Source: Tetraselmis striata (Eukaryota > Chlorophyta > Chlorodendrophyceae > Chlorodendrales > Chlorodendraceae). From it: DNA of 64,000 nt. The stretch is from positions 202,216-266,215 of the forward strand of contig VCJN01002690.1 in assembly GCA_006384855.1 (NCBI GenBank), written 5' to 3'. Within the stretch, counting starts at the first letter, position 1. Every line of letters begins with the position of its first letter. The notes beneath the pieces are model-generated. The model did not search any database, was not told the origin of the DNA, and saw only the letters and a program-made list of their open reading frames with translations. A program made the translations under genes and the position numbers. Shown here piece after piece: positions 47,985 to 56,492 of the stretch.

Positions 47985-48953
47985 ATGGCGGACTCGGAGA
48001 AGGAGCACCGGTGCACGTGGGAGGGTTGTGGGTTTGCGACAAAATGGCCGCAATGTCTGACCGTGCATATGCGAACCCACACGGGCGAGAAGCCTTTCAA
48101 ATGTACATGGGACGGGTGCAACGCCGCGTTTGCGGAGTCCGGAAAATTGTCAAACCACGTGCGAACCCACACGGGCAAGAAGCCTTTCAAATGTACGTGG
48201 GAGGGCTGCGGCGCGGCGTTCACAACATCCGGAAACGTGACAACCCACGTGCGAACCCACACGGGCGAGAAGCCTTTCGAATGTACATGGGACGGGTGCA
48301 ACGCCGCGTTCGCGCAGTCCGGAGTCTTGACAACCCACGCACGCTCTCACACGGGCGAGAAGCCTTTCAAATGCACATGGGAAGGGTGCAACGCCGCGTT
48401 TGCACATCCTTACAGTTTGACATACCACGCGCGGACTCACACCCCGGAATATTGGGCCCGGAAGAAGCAGGAGGAGGAACGCGTGCGCACGGTTCTCGCC
48501 AAGCGGGGCTTTGACTTCAAGAGCGAACACCATATCGATTTCTCGTGTATCGACAACGGCGCCTTCTGTCGCATCGACGTGCTCTTGCAGCTAAACGGCG
48601 GCGTGATCATGCTGGAGATCGACGAGGACCAGCACAAGTTTGGCGACTACACGGTCGGGTGCGATATGCGTCGCATGGCCAAGGTGATGGAGACGCTGGC
48701 CTTGGAGGGCAACACGCTCCCGATCTATTGGCTTCGCTACAACCCCGGCGCGTATAGCGAGGACGGCGCGAAGCGCAAGCGACTCAAGGTTATGCGAGAA
48801 CAGATGCTTTTAAAGCACATCGAGAGCGTGAAGTTCGACCGCCCCTTTTGGGTGCACCACATGTTCTACGACGTGACGGGCGGGTGCTTGAACGCGACAC
48901 TAGACCCGGAGTACCACGATTGGATCGCGGAGTGCACTTCGTACACCTTGTAA
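47985..48953 (+). CDS. Five C2H2 zinc fingers fused to a PD-(D/E)XK / Vsr-like nuclease domain (322 aa)
   Basis: Five TFIIIA-type fingers (C-x4-C-x12-H-x3-H) repeat with an exact 30-residue period at residues 10-32, 40-62, 70-92, 100-122 and 130-152, joined by TGEKPF linkers. Frameworks of fingers 2-5 are nearly identical, but the contact positions (-1, 2, 3, 6) differ: E,G,K,N; T,G,N,T; Q,G,V,T; H,Y,S,Y. Finger 1 has W,Q,C,V. The C-terminal domain has RIDVLLQ (Asp198) and MLEIDEDQHKFG (Glu211, Asp213, His217), then YWLRYNPGAY. This is the layout of Vsr/DUF559/EDxHD-type nucleases. The likely role is sequence-specific DNA cutting, for element mobility, competitor exclusion or regulation. The gene follows the internal TIR copy, whose AGTGCCAC repeats form part of its upstream region. 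The finger call is certain; nuclease activity is inferred. Confidence 0.88.
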   Translation: MADSEKEHRCTWEGCGFATKWPQCLTVHMRTHTGEKPFKCTWDGCNAAFAESGKLSNHVRTHTGKKPFKCTWEGCGAAFTTSGNVTTHVRTHTGEKPFECTWDGCNAAFAQSGVLTTHARSHTGEKPFKCTWEGCNAAFAHPYSLTYHARTHTPEYWARKKQEEERVRTVLAKRGFDFKSEHHIDFSCIDNGAFCRIDVLLQLNGGVIMLEIDEDQHKFGDYTVGCDMRRMAKVMETLALEGNTLPIYWLRYNPGAYSEDGAKRKRLKVMREQMLLKHIESVKFDRPFWVHHMFYDVTGGCLNATLDPEYHDWIAECTSYTL

Positions 48954-48954
48954 C

Positions 48955-49143
48955 TCATTTCGTATGAATTGCACGGGCCAATGCGGGGGCTCTGTTCTCG
49001 ATTTTCATCGAGGTTGGGAGCGATAGAAAGCTCGATGGGCGAATTATTGCCGCGCCGCCCTTTGGCACGGTCGCCCGGGCCGTTGCTAGAGCCATTCCGC
49101 CGCCACGCTTCTTCGCATTCTTCTTCGCACTAGGTTTCGCCAT
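48955..49143 (-). CDS. Small Lys-rich viral protein (62 aa)
   Basis: It begins MAKPSAKKNAKKRGGGMALA and ends APALARAIHTK. It starts divergently 22 bases from the next plus-strand gene, and its ATG has the same AT-rich leader (CATATTAAA) as other viral genes. Its stop lies directly after that of the nuclease gene, tail to tail. It is basic and perhaps DNA-binding. The small size makes it less certain. Confidence 0.5.
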   Translation of the reverse strand: MAKPSAKKNAKKRGGGMALATARATVPKGGAAIIRPSSFLSLPTSMKIENRAPALARAIHTK

Positions 49144-49165
49144 TTTAATATGAAAGGAACATAAA

Positions 49166-50029
49166 ATGACGAGCTTTCAGTGTCACCTCGACAGCAAATT
49201 CGCGGACATGCACTTCTCCACAAACGCTTGCGTGTTCTACCTCGCGGACCCGCTAACCCTCCCTTCGCAAGATTACGAGTGGCTTGTAGCGGTGCCGCAC
49301 GCGACAATCCCGCTTTCGCATTGGGTTATCGATGAATCGAACAACCTGCTCGAGCTAGTATACTCCGACGAGTCACGATACATATCGCTACCTTTAGGCA
49401 ATCGAAGCGTGGACGAGATCGTCGTGTACCTCAACGACAGGCTTTTGCACGGATACACCGCCGCCTACGACGAAGCGATAAACCGTATCGTATTCAGCTC
49501 CGAGGTGCTTGGCGAAAGCCTCGCGATCGGAGAAATGAGTACGTGTGGAAGGTTGTTGGGCGTGGAAGCGGGAGACGCGGCGGTGGACGGCGTGCTCATC
49601 CCGCCGCGCGGCGTCGATCTCGCGGGTACCTCGTCGATATTCATCCGAAGCAACCTTTCGACTCGTAATCGCGATCCGGTGTCGAAGGCGACAAGCGATA
49701 TTCTCGCCAAAGTGCACGTTTCGCAGAACTTTAACGAGATCGAGTATCACTCGTCTTCGCTCAAGTTCCCGATAGCTGATCGAAACGTGTCGCTCATCAT
49801 CATCTATCTCACCGACGACTTCCAACGACACATGGACTTCCACGCCGCGGACTTCTCGCTGACCATTGAGTTTACGCTTCGTCGAAAAGAAACCATCTCG
49901 CACGCCGTAGATTATCGATTAACTGGTGTTATGAATAACGATGTTAGCCCGGCGAAGAGAGACGCTGAGGCCGCGAAGCCTTCCGATGCGTCGGGGGATC
50001 CAAGTGGACCTAAGCGAAGTGAACGATAG
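49166..50029 (+). CDS. Putative virion structural protein upstream of the fibre (287 aa)
   Basis: The leader AACATAAAATG is shared with the discoidin-type gene at 62,367. The protein looks beta-rich: ADMHFSTNACVFYLADPLTL, then WLVAVPHATIPLSHWVIDES, LPLGNRSVDEIVVYLNDRLL and FSLTIEFTLRRKE. The GNRS-x-x-E-I-V-x-x-L-N pattern recalls minor capsid or fibre-base proteins in algal viruses, which often read GNYS-x-x-E-L. The C-terminus is a charged tail (AKRDAEAAKPSDAS). It directly precedes and overlaps the fibre gene, so it may anchor the fibre. The function is inferred. Confidence 0.65.
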   Translation: MTSFQCHLDSKFADMHFSTNACVFYLADPLTLPSQDYEWLVAVPHATIPLSHWVIDESNNLLELVYSDESRYISLPLGNRSVDEIVVYLNDRLLHGYTAAYDEAINRIVFSSEVLGESLAIGEMSTCGRLLGVEAGDAAVDGVLIPPRGVDLAGTSSIFIRSNLSTRNRDPVSKATSDILAKVHVSQNFNEIEYHSSSLKFPIADRNVSLIIIYLTDDFQRHMDFHAADFSLTIEFTLRRKETISHAVDYRLTGVMNNDVSPAKRDAEAAKPSDASGDPSGPKRSER

Positions 50030-53000
50030 TATCGCGGAGCTCGAAGCGAAACACGACATCGATACCGAGAACTTGGAGGCCGGTCTCGGGGAAACACAAT
50101 CAAATGTGGAAGGCCTCTCCAACGCCGCCGCCGCCGCCGCGGATGCGCTATCGTCGCTCGAGGACGATATCGTCGCTCTATCGAACTTCGCTCACGAGTG
50201 CTGCGAAACCGCCGAATCGAACATCGCGGCCCTTAGCGAAGAGCTAGCGGCTATCGATACCTCGTCGTATATCCCTCAAAGCGAGAAGTCGCGATTTATC
50301 GTGGACCTCGTCGAGCCTTTCGCGATAGGAGCGCACGCGGACAACGCCGGCCGGATTGACATTTTCGGGACACTTCGCAGCCCCCTTGGCCCTCTATTCG
50401 ATCTCGGCGAGCCTTCGAACCCTTGGCGCGAAGTGTACGCCGAGGGGCTGACTCTTTCGGACACATCAAATCTGAAATTTACACACTTTCAAGGCGCGGA
50501 AGGCGATTTCAACCTCGACGACGTTATCGAATACGCGGTATCCCTCGTCACGACTCCCGATCACCCAACCACGGTTTCGCTTGAGCGCATCAACGAAGTC
50601 AGTTTTAACAACGGAATTGTCGTCAAGGGCGATCTGATACCGTACGAAGAAAACGCCGGGTTCCCCCCATTATCGCGCGTGGGAAATCTGACTTATCCGT
50701 TCTTGGAGGGGCACTTCACGAACCTCTTCGCGGGCAACATTTACGGCCTCGACGAAGGCGGCTCGACACGTCGTGTCCTCCTCGAAGGGGACGCCGCGGC
50801 GACCCCTCAGTGGATAACGGACCTTCAAAGTGATGTAAACATTTCGGGCTTTAATCTCGACGTCGACTTCACGGGCCCACGAGGCCCGGCGGGCGCCGAT
50901 GGCGCCGATGGCGCAGACGCCGTGTTGCCTTCGTGGGTCGCCTCTTCGCAAAGCGCGATACCTCTTAGCGGCTTCGCAAACGATCTCGTGCTCACCGCGG
51001 ACAGTGTGGCATGGGAAAACGTCCTCAACAAGCCAACATTTTTCAGCGGGAGCTACAATGACCTTACAAACACGCCGACGATCCCTTCGCTAGCCGGCTA
51101 TGCTACCGAATCGTGGGTGTCGTCGCAGGGGTTCATCACCGATGCGGCGAGTTTGCCTTCGTGGGTCGCCACCTCGCAAAGCGCGATACCTCTTAGCGGC
51201 TTTGCAAACGATCTCGTGCTCACCGCGGACAATGTTGAGTGGGCGGATGTGTTGAACAAGCCAACATTTTTCAGCGGGAGCTACAACGACCTTACAAACA
51301 CGCCGACGATCCCTTCGCTAGCCGGCTATGCTACCGAATCGTGGGTGTCGTCGCAGGGGTTCATCACCGATGCGGCGAGTTTGCCTTCGTGGGTCGCCAC
51401 CTCGCAAAGCGCGATACCTCTTAGCGGCTTTGCAAACGATCTCGTGCTCACCGCGGACAATGTTGAGTGGGCGGATGTGTTGAACAAGCCAACATTTTTC
51501 AGCGGGAGCTACAACGACCTTACAAACACGCCGACGATCCCTTCGCTAGCCGGCTATGCTACCGAATCGTGGGTGTCGTCGCAAGGGTTCATCACCGAGG
51601 CGGCAAATTTGCCTTCGTGGGTGGCCACTTCGCAAAGCGCGATACCTCTTAGCGGCTTCGCAAACGATCTCGTGCTCACCGCGGACAGTGTGGCATGGGA
51701 AAACGTCCTCAACAAGCCAACATTTTTCAGCGGGAGCTACAATGACCTTACAAACACGCCGACGATCCCTTCGCTAGCCGGCTATGCTACCGAATCGTGG
51801 GTGTCGTCGCAGGGGTTCATCACCGATGCGGCGAGTTTGCCTTCGTGGGTCGCCACCTCGCAAAGCGCGATACCTCTTAGCGGCTTTGCAAACGATCTCG
51901 TGCTCACCGCGGACAATGTTGAGTGGGCGGATGTGTTGAACAAGCCAACATTTTTCAGCGGGAGCTACAACGACCTTACAAACACGCCGACGATCCCTTC
52001 GCTAGCCGGCTATGCTACCGAATCGTGGGTGTCGTCGCAAGGGTTCATCACCGAGGCGGCAAGTTTGCCTTCGTGGGTGGCCACTTCGCAAAGCGCGATA
52101 CCTCTTAGCGGCTTCGCAAACGATCTCGTGCTTACCGCGGATAATGTTGAGTGGGCGGATGTGTTGAACAAGCCAACATTTTTCAGCGGGAGCTACAACG
52201 ACCTTACAAACACGCCAACGATCCCTTCGCTAGTCGGCTATGCGACGGAGGCATGGGTTACTTCGCAAGATTTTGGAGCCGATGCCGATTGGGCCTCGTT
52301 GTCCGGCCGCCCGCTTTGGACCGACAAGTTCATATACACGCAAAATGTCGGTCCCCAGATGTACCCAACAGCCTCCGAGAATTACGACATCGTCCTTCTC
52401 GACAGCATAACGCCTACCACCAACGACGTGTATAACTTGGGCCAAGATGGATTGCGATGGAAATTCGTGTACGCCATGAGCGGTCGGTTTGCGACGGATA
52501 TCCATGTTGGCGAAATCACCAACCATGCGAGATTCACGTACAACACGGCCTCGAACCTCGTGTCGGTGAGCCGCCCCTTGCTCCTTCCTCGGTCGCCCGA
52601 GGTGAGTAACGAGGCCGCGACCAAGGGCTATGTCGATGCGGTAGTCGCGGGCGGGGGCAACCACGACCACCCCGAGTACGAGCCGGCTAAATTTATGAAG
52701 GTAGTCGAAGAATTCGGGGAGTTTTACATAATCCCCAACTACGAATACGCTCGTACGCTAGACGAAGACGCGATATTAACACTTGGAACCTACTATGACT
52801 ATGCGACCGAATCCAACAACGACGATTTGCGATGGACCGAAATTTGGGCCGAAGATATCCACGCCTACTATGTCCGCGCCGAAAACCGACTTGTCCTAGG
52901 CGAGCTAGTAACCAACGCAAGCATGTCATATGTAAAGTCGATAGAATCCATCGAGTTCTCGAAAAGCATCGTACCCAAAACCCACGACTCCCTTGATTTG

Positions 53001-54122
53001 GGGAAATCGGATCTCGCGTGGAAACATGTGTACGCCACCGACATTGAGGTTGAGGACGACATCAAGATCGGCAACGATATCCGATTCGTCGATTCGAGCG
53101 GCAACAACGTTTGTCGCCTCAAGTACCACCCCGACGGGTGCGAGGTCGACGGGCACATGTTCCCCGACGGCACGAGGGAATTCGATCTCGGAAAGGCTGG
53201 CGACGAGTGGCGCGACATATACGCGCAGTTTGCGACGATTAGCGGCGGCGCGTCAATAGGCTCTTTGGAGACGCCGCTGCTCAACGTCACGGGCGTGATG
53301 TCGTTGAACGGGAATAAAATCACGCAGGTCGGGGCTCCGGACACTGGCACCGATGTCGTCAACAAGTCGTATATCGATACCGCGATTGCTAATGTCACGA
53401 TCGATTGGGACAATATCGGCGGCGAGACAAAGCCTGCGATATTCAAAGACGAGGTGGATTACAACGTTTCGTCGGAAACTTTCATTCCAGCTCTGAACTA
53501 CGTGTACGATCTCGGAACCACGAGCTCGAGATGGGGGACCCTCCACGCGTACGGCGTCAACGCGTACCTTGCCCCGATCAACGCCTTTGAGGGCGTGGAC
53601 GCGAAAGGCAAAGCGATAGTGGACGTCGCCGCCCCTACCGACAGCGCCGACGCGGCTAACAAGGCGTACGTGGACGCCGAGGTGCTTAATGTGCAGATAC
53701 GAGCATCGCTAGCGCTCGGGATGCTCGGCTTTGCGCACATACGGGTTGACAAGTTGTCGGAAACCGAAACCAACGTGAGTTTCCGCCTGTCGCAAATATG
53801 CGTGACATGCAACTCGGCGGACGAGTACTCCTCGCCAACCCTACGCGCCACGGTACTGAAGAACGCGAGTTTTCCTCACACGCTAGGGAGGACCATAACG
53901 GCGACGCCGGCGTCGAGCTCAGTCGGGGCGTTCGAGTCCACCTACACGTTTGCAAATATCGACCTAGACTACACCTTTGCGGACGGGTACAACGCGATGG
54001 CTCCGGTCATCAAATTTTGGATTACACGAAACGCGACAAGGGCGGGAATCGGAATGAGCGCGACGATCGCCGAGCACGCATACTACCACAGCACACTAAC
54101 GCCGCAAGACGTGTACTTCTAG
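49986..54122 (+). CDS. Giant repeat fibre / receptor-binding protein (1,378 aa from the ATG at 49986)
   Basis: An upstream ATG at 49941 would add 15 residues inside the previous gene; 49986 overlaps it by only 44 bases and looks the better start. The N-terminus is a coiled coil (VNDSIAELEAKHDIDTENLE...). A short collagen-like GPRGPAGADGADGAD stretch follows, and then six 76-residue units (SWVATSQSAIPLSGFANDLV ... NKPTFFSGSYNDLTNTPT). The C-terminal 600 residues carry phage-tail-fibre motifs, repeatedly DLG-x-x-x-x-x-W-x-x-x-Y (NLGQDGLRWKFVYA, DLGKAGDEWRDIYA, DLGTTSSRWGTLHA), and three A-A-x-K-x-Y-V-D signatures (NEAATKGYVDA, ADAANKAYVDA and a variant VNKSYID). It is expected to trimerise on the virion and contact the host surface. 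The repeat DNA is nearly identical between units. Confidence 0.85.
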   Translation: MRRGIQVDLSEVNDSIAELEAKHDIDTENLEAGLGETQSNVEGLSNAAAAAADALSSLEDDIVALSNFAHECCETAESNIAALSEELAAIDTSSYIPQSEKSRFIVDLVEPFAIGAHADNAGRIDIFGTLRSPLGPLFDLGEPSNPWREVYAEGLTLSDTSNLKFTHFQGAEGDFNLDDVIEYAVSLVTTPDHPTTVSLERINEVSFNNGIVVKGDLIPYEENAGFPPLSRVGNLTYPFLEGHFTNLFAGNIYGLDEGGSTRRVLLEGDAAATPQWITDLQSDVNISGFNLDVDFTGPRGPAGADGADGADAVLPSWVASSQSAIPLSGFANDLVLTADSVAWENVLNKPTFFSGSYNDLTNTPTIPSLAGYATESWVSSQGFITDAASLPSWVATSQSAIPLSGFANDLVLTADNVEWADVLNKPTFFSGSYNDLTNTPTIPSLAGYATESWVSSQGFITDAASLPSWVATSQSAIPLSGFANDLVLTADNVEWADVLNKPTFFSGSYNDLTNTPTIPSLAGYATESWVSSQGFITEAANLPSWVATSQSAIPLSGFANDLVLTADSVAWENVLNKPTFFSGSYNDLTNTPTIPSLAGYATESWVSSQGFITDAASLPSWVATSQSAIPLSGFANDLVLTADNVEWADVLNKPTFFSGSYNDLTNTPTIPSLAGYATESWVSSQGFITEAASLPSWVATSQSAIPLSGFANDLVLTADNVEWADVLNKPTFFSGSYNDLTNTPTIPSLVGYATEAWVTSQDFGADADWASLSGRPLWTDKFIYTQNVGPQMYPTASENYDIVLLDSITPTTNDVYNLGQDGLRWKFVYAMSGRFATDIHVGEITNHARFTYNTASNLVSVSRPLLLPRSPEVSNEAATKGYVDAVVAGGGNHDHPEYEPAKFMKVVEEFGEFYIIPNYEYARTLDEDAILTLGTYYDYATESNNDDLRWTEIWAEDIHAYYVRAENRLVLGELVTNASMSYVKSIESIEFSKSIVPKTHDSLDLGKSDLAWKHVYATDIEVEDDIKIGNDIRFVDSSGNNVCRLKYHPDGCEVDGHMFPDGTREFDLGKAGDEWRDIYAQFATISGGASIGSLETPLLNVTGVMSLNGNKITQVGAPDTGTDVVNKSYIDTAIANVTIDWDNIGGETKPAIFKDEVDYNVSSETFIPALNYVYDLGTTSSRWGTLHAYGVNAYLAPINAFEGVDAKGKAIVDVAAPTDSADAANKAYVDAEVLNVQIRASLALGMLGFAHIRVDKLSETETNVSFRLSQICVTCNSADEYSSPTLRATVLKNASFPHTLGRTITATPASSSVGAFESTYTFANIDLDYTFADGYNAMAPVIKFWITRNATRAGIGMSATIAEHAYYHSTLTPQDVYF
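50925..52292 (+). repeat. Six 228-bp in-frame repeats forming a 684-bp block duplication
   Basis: TTGCCTTCGTGGGT starts at 50,925, 51,153, 51,381, 51,609, 51,837 and 52,065, exactly 228 bp apart. Units 1 and 4 share the variant SVAWENVL, and units 2, 3, 5 and 6 share NVEWADVL. The order A-B-B-A-B-B shows that one three-unit block was duplicated. The end of unit 6 diverges. Confidence 0.97.
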
Positions 54123-55427
54123 ACATCGGTATCCTCCGTGGGGATCACGGTGTCTCGCCAATAGCTGAGCGTCGTTGCCAACGAGTGTCGATGGCAATCC
54201 GCGACTCTTTGCACCTTGGCCAACGAGTAGTTATTCGGGTCTTCGGTCTTGAGCATGTCCGAGATCCTCGAGTGACGTATGTCGTTGACGGCGACGCCGA
54301 GCCCCTTCTTCAGGATCGCGCCCGTGTTGTCGACGCTCTTCCCCATGAGCAGATAAGCTCGCGGGCGAGCGACCAACGAGGCCTCGACTTGTCGCTTGAG
54401 GGACTCGTTAAGAGGGAATGTGTACGGCTTGTCGGGAAACTGTTGCATGGTCTTGAACTTTCGCACGACGAGCTTGCCTTCGGGGCGCAGATAGTAGTTG
54501 GGGTAGGTTCTCGCTTGCGACTCGCGATTGATGACCTTGACGGTGCCCAGCTCGGCGCGAAGCCCCCATAGGTTGGTTTGCAGGAGCGCCGCGATGTACT
54601 CCGCCGACGCGGCCCCGAACTTCTCCTTGACAGCCGGAACCCGCGACTTGATGACGCTGATGTCCAGCACCGTCCCGGTGACCGTGCGCTGCGTGGTTTC
54701 CTCGCCGACCTTCTTGGCGTGCACGAGCATGCGAGCGTGGTACTTTGCGAGGGCCTCCTCGCCGATCGCGGCCTTGTACTCCGGGATGTACTTGCTCGGC
54801 GAGTAGATGCGGTTGAAATAGTCTCGCTTGGTGCTCGAGTTGGTGTACCGGCTCTCGATGGCGCGCACGACCTTGTCGCCCTCCCGCAAGCACTTGACGA
54901 GGTCGTTTGGGGAGCATTTCATGACCACTTTGACGACGCGCCTCATCGTGGTGATGTAGTTGTTGATCGTCGTCTGGCTGAGCGTCTTCGCGGTTGTGAC
55001 CCCGTGGGCATTGATTTGCCGACGCCCGGTAAGTGCCTCTATCTTTGCAATAATCTCCTCGAGGGTCATGTCGCGCCCGCGATTCGGCTCGGGCTCCTCC
55101 GCAGGGGGCTCGGGCTCCTCCGCGGGGGGGGAGGGCTCGGGCTCCTCCGCGGGGGGGGGGGGGATCCGCCCGATTGCGCGTGCACGGCGGGGCGGCGTCG
55201 TGGGGGCTCGGCACGGGCGCAAGACCGTTATCGGTGCGAATGCGATTGAAATCATCGGGAGTCATGTTGTACTTCTCGAGCGTGTATAGCTGCATGCGCG
55301 ACACGGCGCCGGTGGCGATTCGCTTGCAATAGCGCTTCTTGTTGTGACGATCGGCATTGCGATGGTACGACTCGAGGTTGGCGGCGCGGCGCTTGCGGAG
55401 CTCCGCGGAGGCGCGGGTGCGAGGCAT
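54119..55427 (-). CDS. Tyrosine recombinase (viral integrase), frame-broken at a 13-base homopolymer
   Basis: The N-terminus starts at the ATG at 55427 (MPRTRASAELRKRRAANLES; basic, with YNMTPDDFNRIRTDNG). It runs into a run of 13 C (plus-strand G at 55,151-55,163). Beyond it the homologous frame is a different one, with AEEPEP repeats and then the catalytic domain to the stop at 54,119. Catalytic residues are visible: Arg in WGLRAELGTVKV, Lys in VRKFKTMQ, His-x-x-Arg in NDIRHSRISDML, His in DCHRHSLATTL and Tyr in TLSYWRD. Tyrosine recombinases integrate many PLVs. The break could be true inactivation, length polymorphism, programmed slippage or a sequencing error. It overlaps the fibre gene stop by 4 bases, tail to tail. 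Confidence 0.85.
55151..55163. repeat. G13 homopolymer inside the recombinase gene
   Basis: The only long G/C homopolymer inside the provirus coding regions. A run whose length is a multiple of three would keep one reading frame across it; 13 does not. Confidence 0.85.
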
Positions 55428-55518
55428 GGTGTCCGGCGATTTAGTAAATACTCTAGCAAATAATCTATCGCCTTAAGCGAGGCGCGCGAAGCGTGAAACT
55501 TTTTCGCGCGGGATATAA
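55428..55518. promoter_or_regulatory. Divergent 91-bp promoter region between the recombinase and the methyltransferase
   Basis: AT-rich segments lie on both sides: TTTAGTAAATACTCTAGCAA towards the recombinase and GGGATATAAATG at the methyltransferase start. It must serve both divergent genes, as there is no other space. Confidence 0.5.
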
Positions 55519-56250
55519 ATGCGCCCTCTTCGCGTTCTCGACCTGTGCTGCGGGACGCAGAGCGTGGGCGCGGCTCTGCGCGGGATGTTTGGCGACCGGG
55601 CGGTCGAGTACGTGTCGCTGGATGCCGACCCCTCTTCGCGCGCCGCGATAACGCTCGACGTGCGCGAATGGGACTACGCCGCGGCCTACCCGCGCGGGCA
55701 CTTCGACGTGATATGGGCCAGCCCGCCGTGCACGGAGTACTCGATGGCAAAGACGCGCGGGGTGCGCAAGCTCGAGCTCGCGGATTCCATCGCGAAGAAG
55801 TGTCTCGAGATCATCGAGTGGTACCGGCCGCGGTACTGGTTCATCGAGAACCCCTTCACCGGCATGCTCAAGCGGCGCGATTTCATGCAGCCCCTCGCGC
55901 CCTTTCTGCGCCGCTGCACCTACTGCAAGTACGGCCGCGACTTCAAGAAGCCCACCGCGGTGTGGACCAACAAGCCGGGCCTCGACCTCAAGTTCTGCGA
56001 GCGCGACCCTTGCGCTTACAAGCGGGAGCACGGCGTCCACTACGCGTGCGCGCAGAGCGGTCCCCGCGGCACGCTGTATCGCAGGAGCGCGGGCAGCGCC
56101 GAGACGTATCAAATCCCGAAGGAGTTGCTCGCCGAGTTATTCGCCGGCATCGGTGTTGGGGCGGATGAGGAGGTTGCCGCTCCAGTGGCTGATAGTCGCC
56201 CCTTCTTCGAGGTCCGGGAAGGCGACGTTGATGCGGCTGAACGCCCCTAG
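55519..56250 (+). CDS. DNA (cytosine-5) methyltransferase (243 aa)
   Basis: Motif I is VLDLCCGTQSVG (residues 6-17). The catalytic motif IV is WASPPCTEYSMAK with the Pro-Cys nucleophile. Motif VI is FIENPFTGML (ENP rather than the common ENV). A motif VIII-like KPTAVWTNKPG follows, with a short target-recognition part after it. The protein is compact compared with the 300-400 residues of typical bacterial Dcm enzymes. It probably modifies viral DNA or marks it against host or viral nucleases. The ATG at 55519 sits in ATATAAATG. The last 35 codons overlap an antisense ORF, so the functional end may be near KELLAELFAGIG. Confidence 0.88.
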   Translation: MRPLRVLDLCCGTQSVGAALRGMFGDRAVEYVSLDADPSSRAAITLDVREWDYAAAYPRGHFDVIWASPPCTEYSMAKTRGVRKLELADSIAKKCLEIIEWYRPRYWFIENPFTGMLKRRDFMQPLAPFLRRCTYCKYGRDFKKPTAVWTNKPGLDLKFCERDPCAYKREHGVHYACAQSGPRGTLYRRSAGSAETYQIPKELLAELFAGIGVGADEEVAAPVADSRPFFEVREGDVDAAERP

Positions 56251-56409
56251 GCTGGGAACGGGGTAGCCGATATGGTCCTCGAGTATGCGGCTGCCGAGAC
56301 AATCGTACGAGCCCGCGACAAAGCCGTTGTACAGGTTCTCGTTGAGGTGCGAGAAGGGGAACTCGGAAAACTCCGGGATCAGGACGGTGGTGTCCACGCG
56401 AGCCGGCAT
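56137..56409 (-). CDS. Small viral protein, unknown (90 aa), antisense overlap with the methyltransferase end
   Basis: It begins MPARVDTTVLIPEFSEFPFS and continues HLNENLYNGFVAGSYDCLGS. The composition is that of a folded protein, not of a shadow frame. It overlaps the methyltransferase tail by 114 bases on the other strand and has the orientation of the following structural genes. Unrecognised. Confidence 0.5.
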   Translation of the reverse strand: MPARVDTTVLIPEFSEFPFSHLNENLYNGFVAGSYDCLGSRILEDHIGYPVPSLGAFSRINVAFPDLEEGATISHWSGNLLIRPNTDAGE

Positions 56410-56492
56410 CGATCCGCGCCGTGTTACTAAGAGCGCCCAAAAAGAAGCGCGGGGGATCGGGCGAAGCCCTCCCCGCCGAAGGCGGCGGAAGG

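Noticed and set aside
49941..49985. Upstream ATG of the fibre gene
   Set aside because: It would extend an Arg-rich, non-fibre-like leader further into the preceding gene; the ATG at 49986 just before the coiled coil is more plausible.
50925..52292. Regular repeats considered as a CRISPR-like array
   Set aside because: The units are 228 bp, in frame, directly adjacent and encode fibre repeats; there are no spacers.
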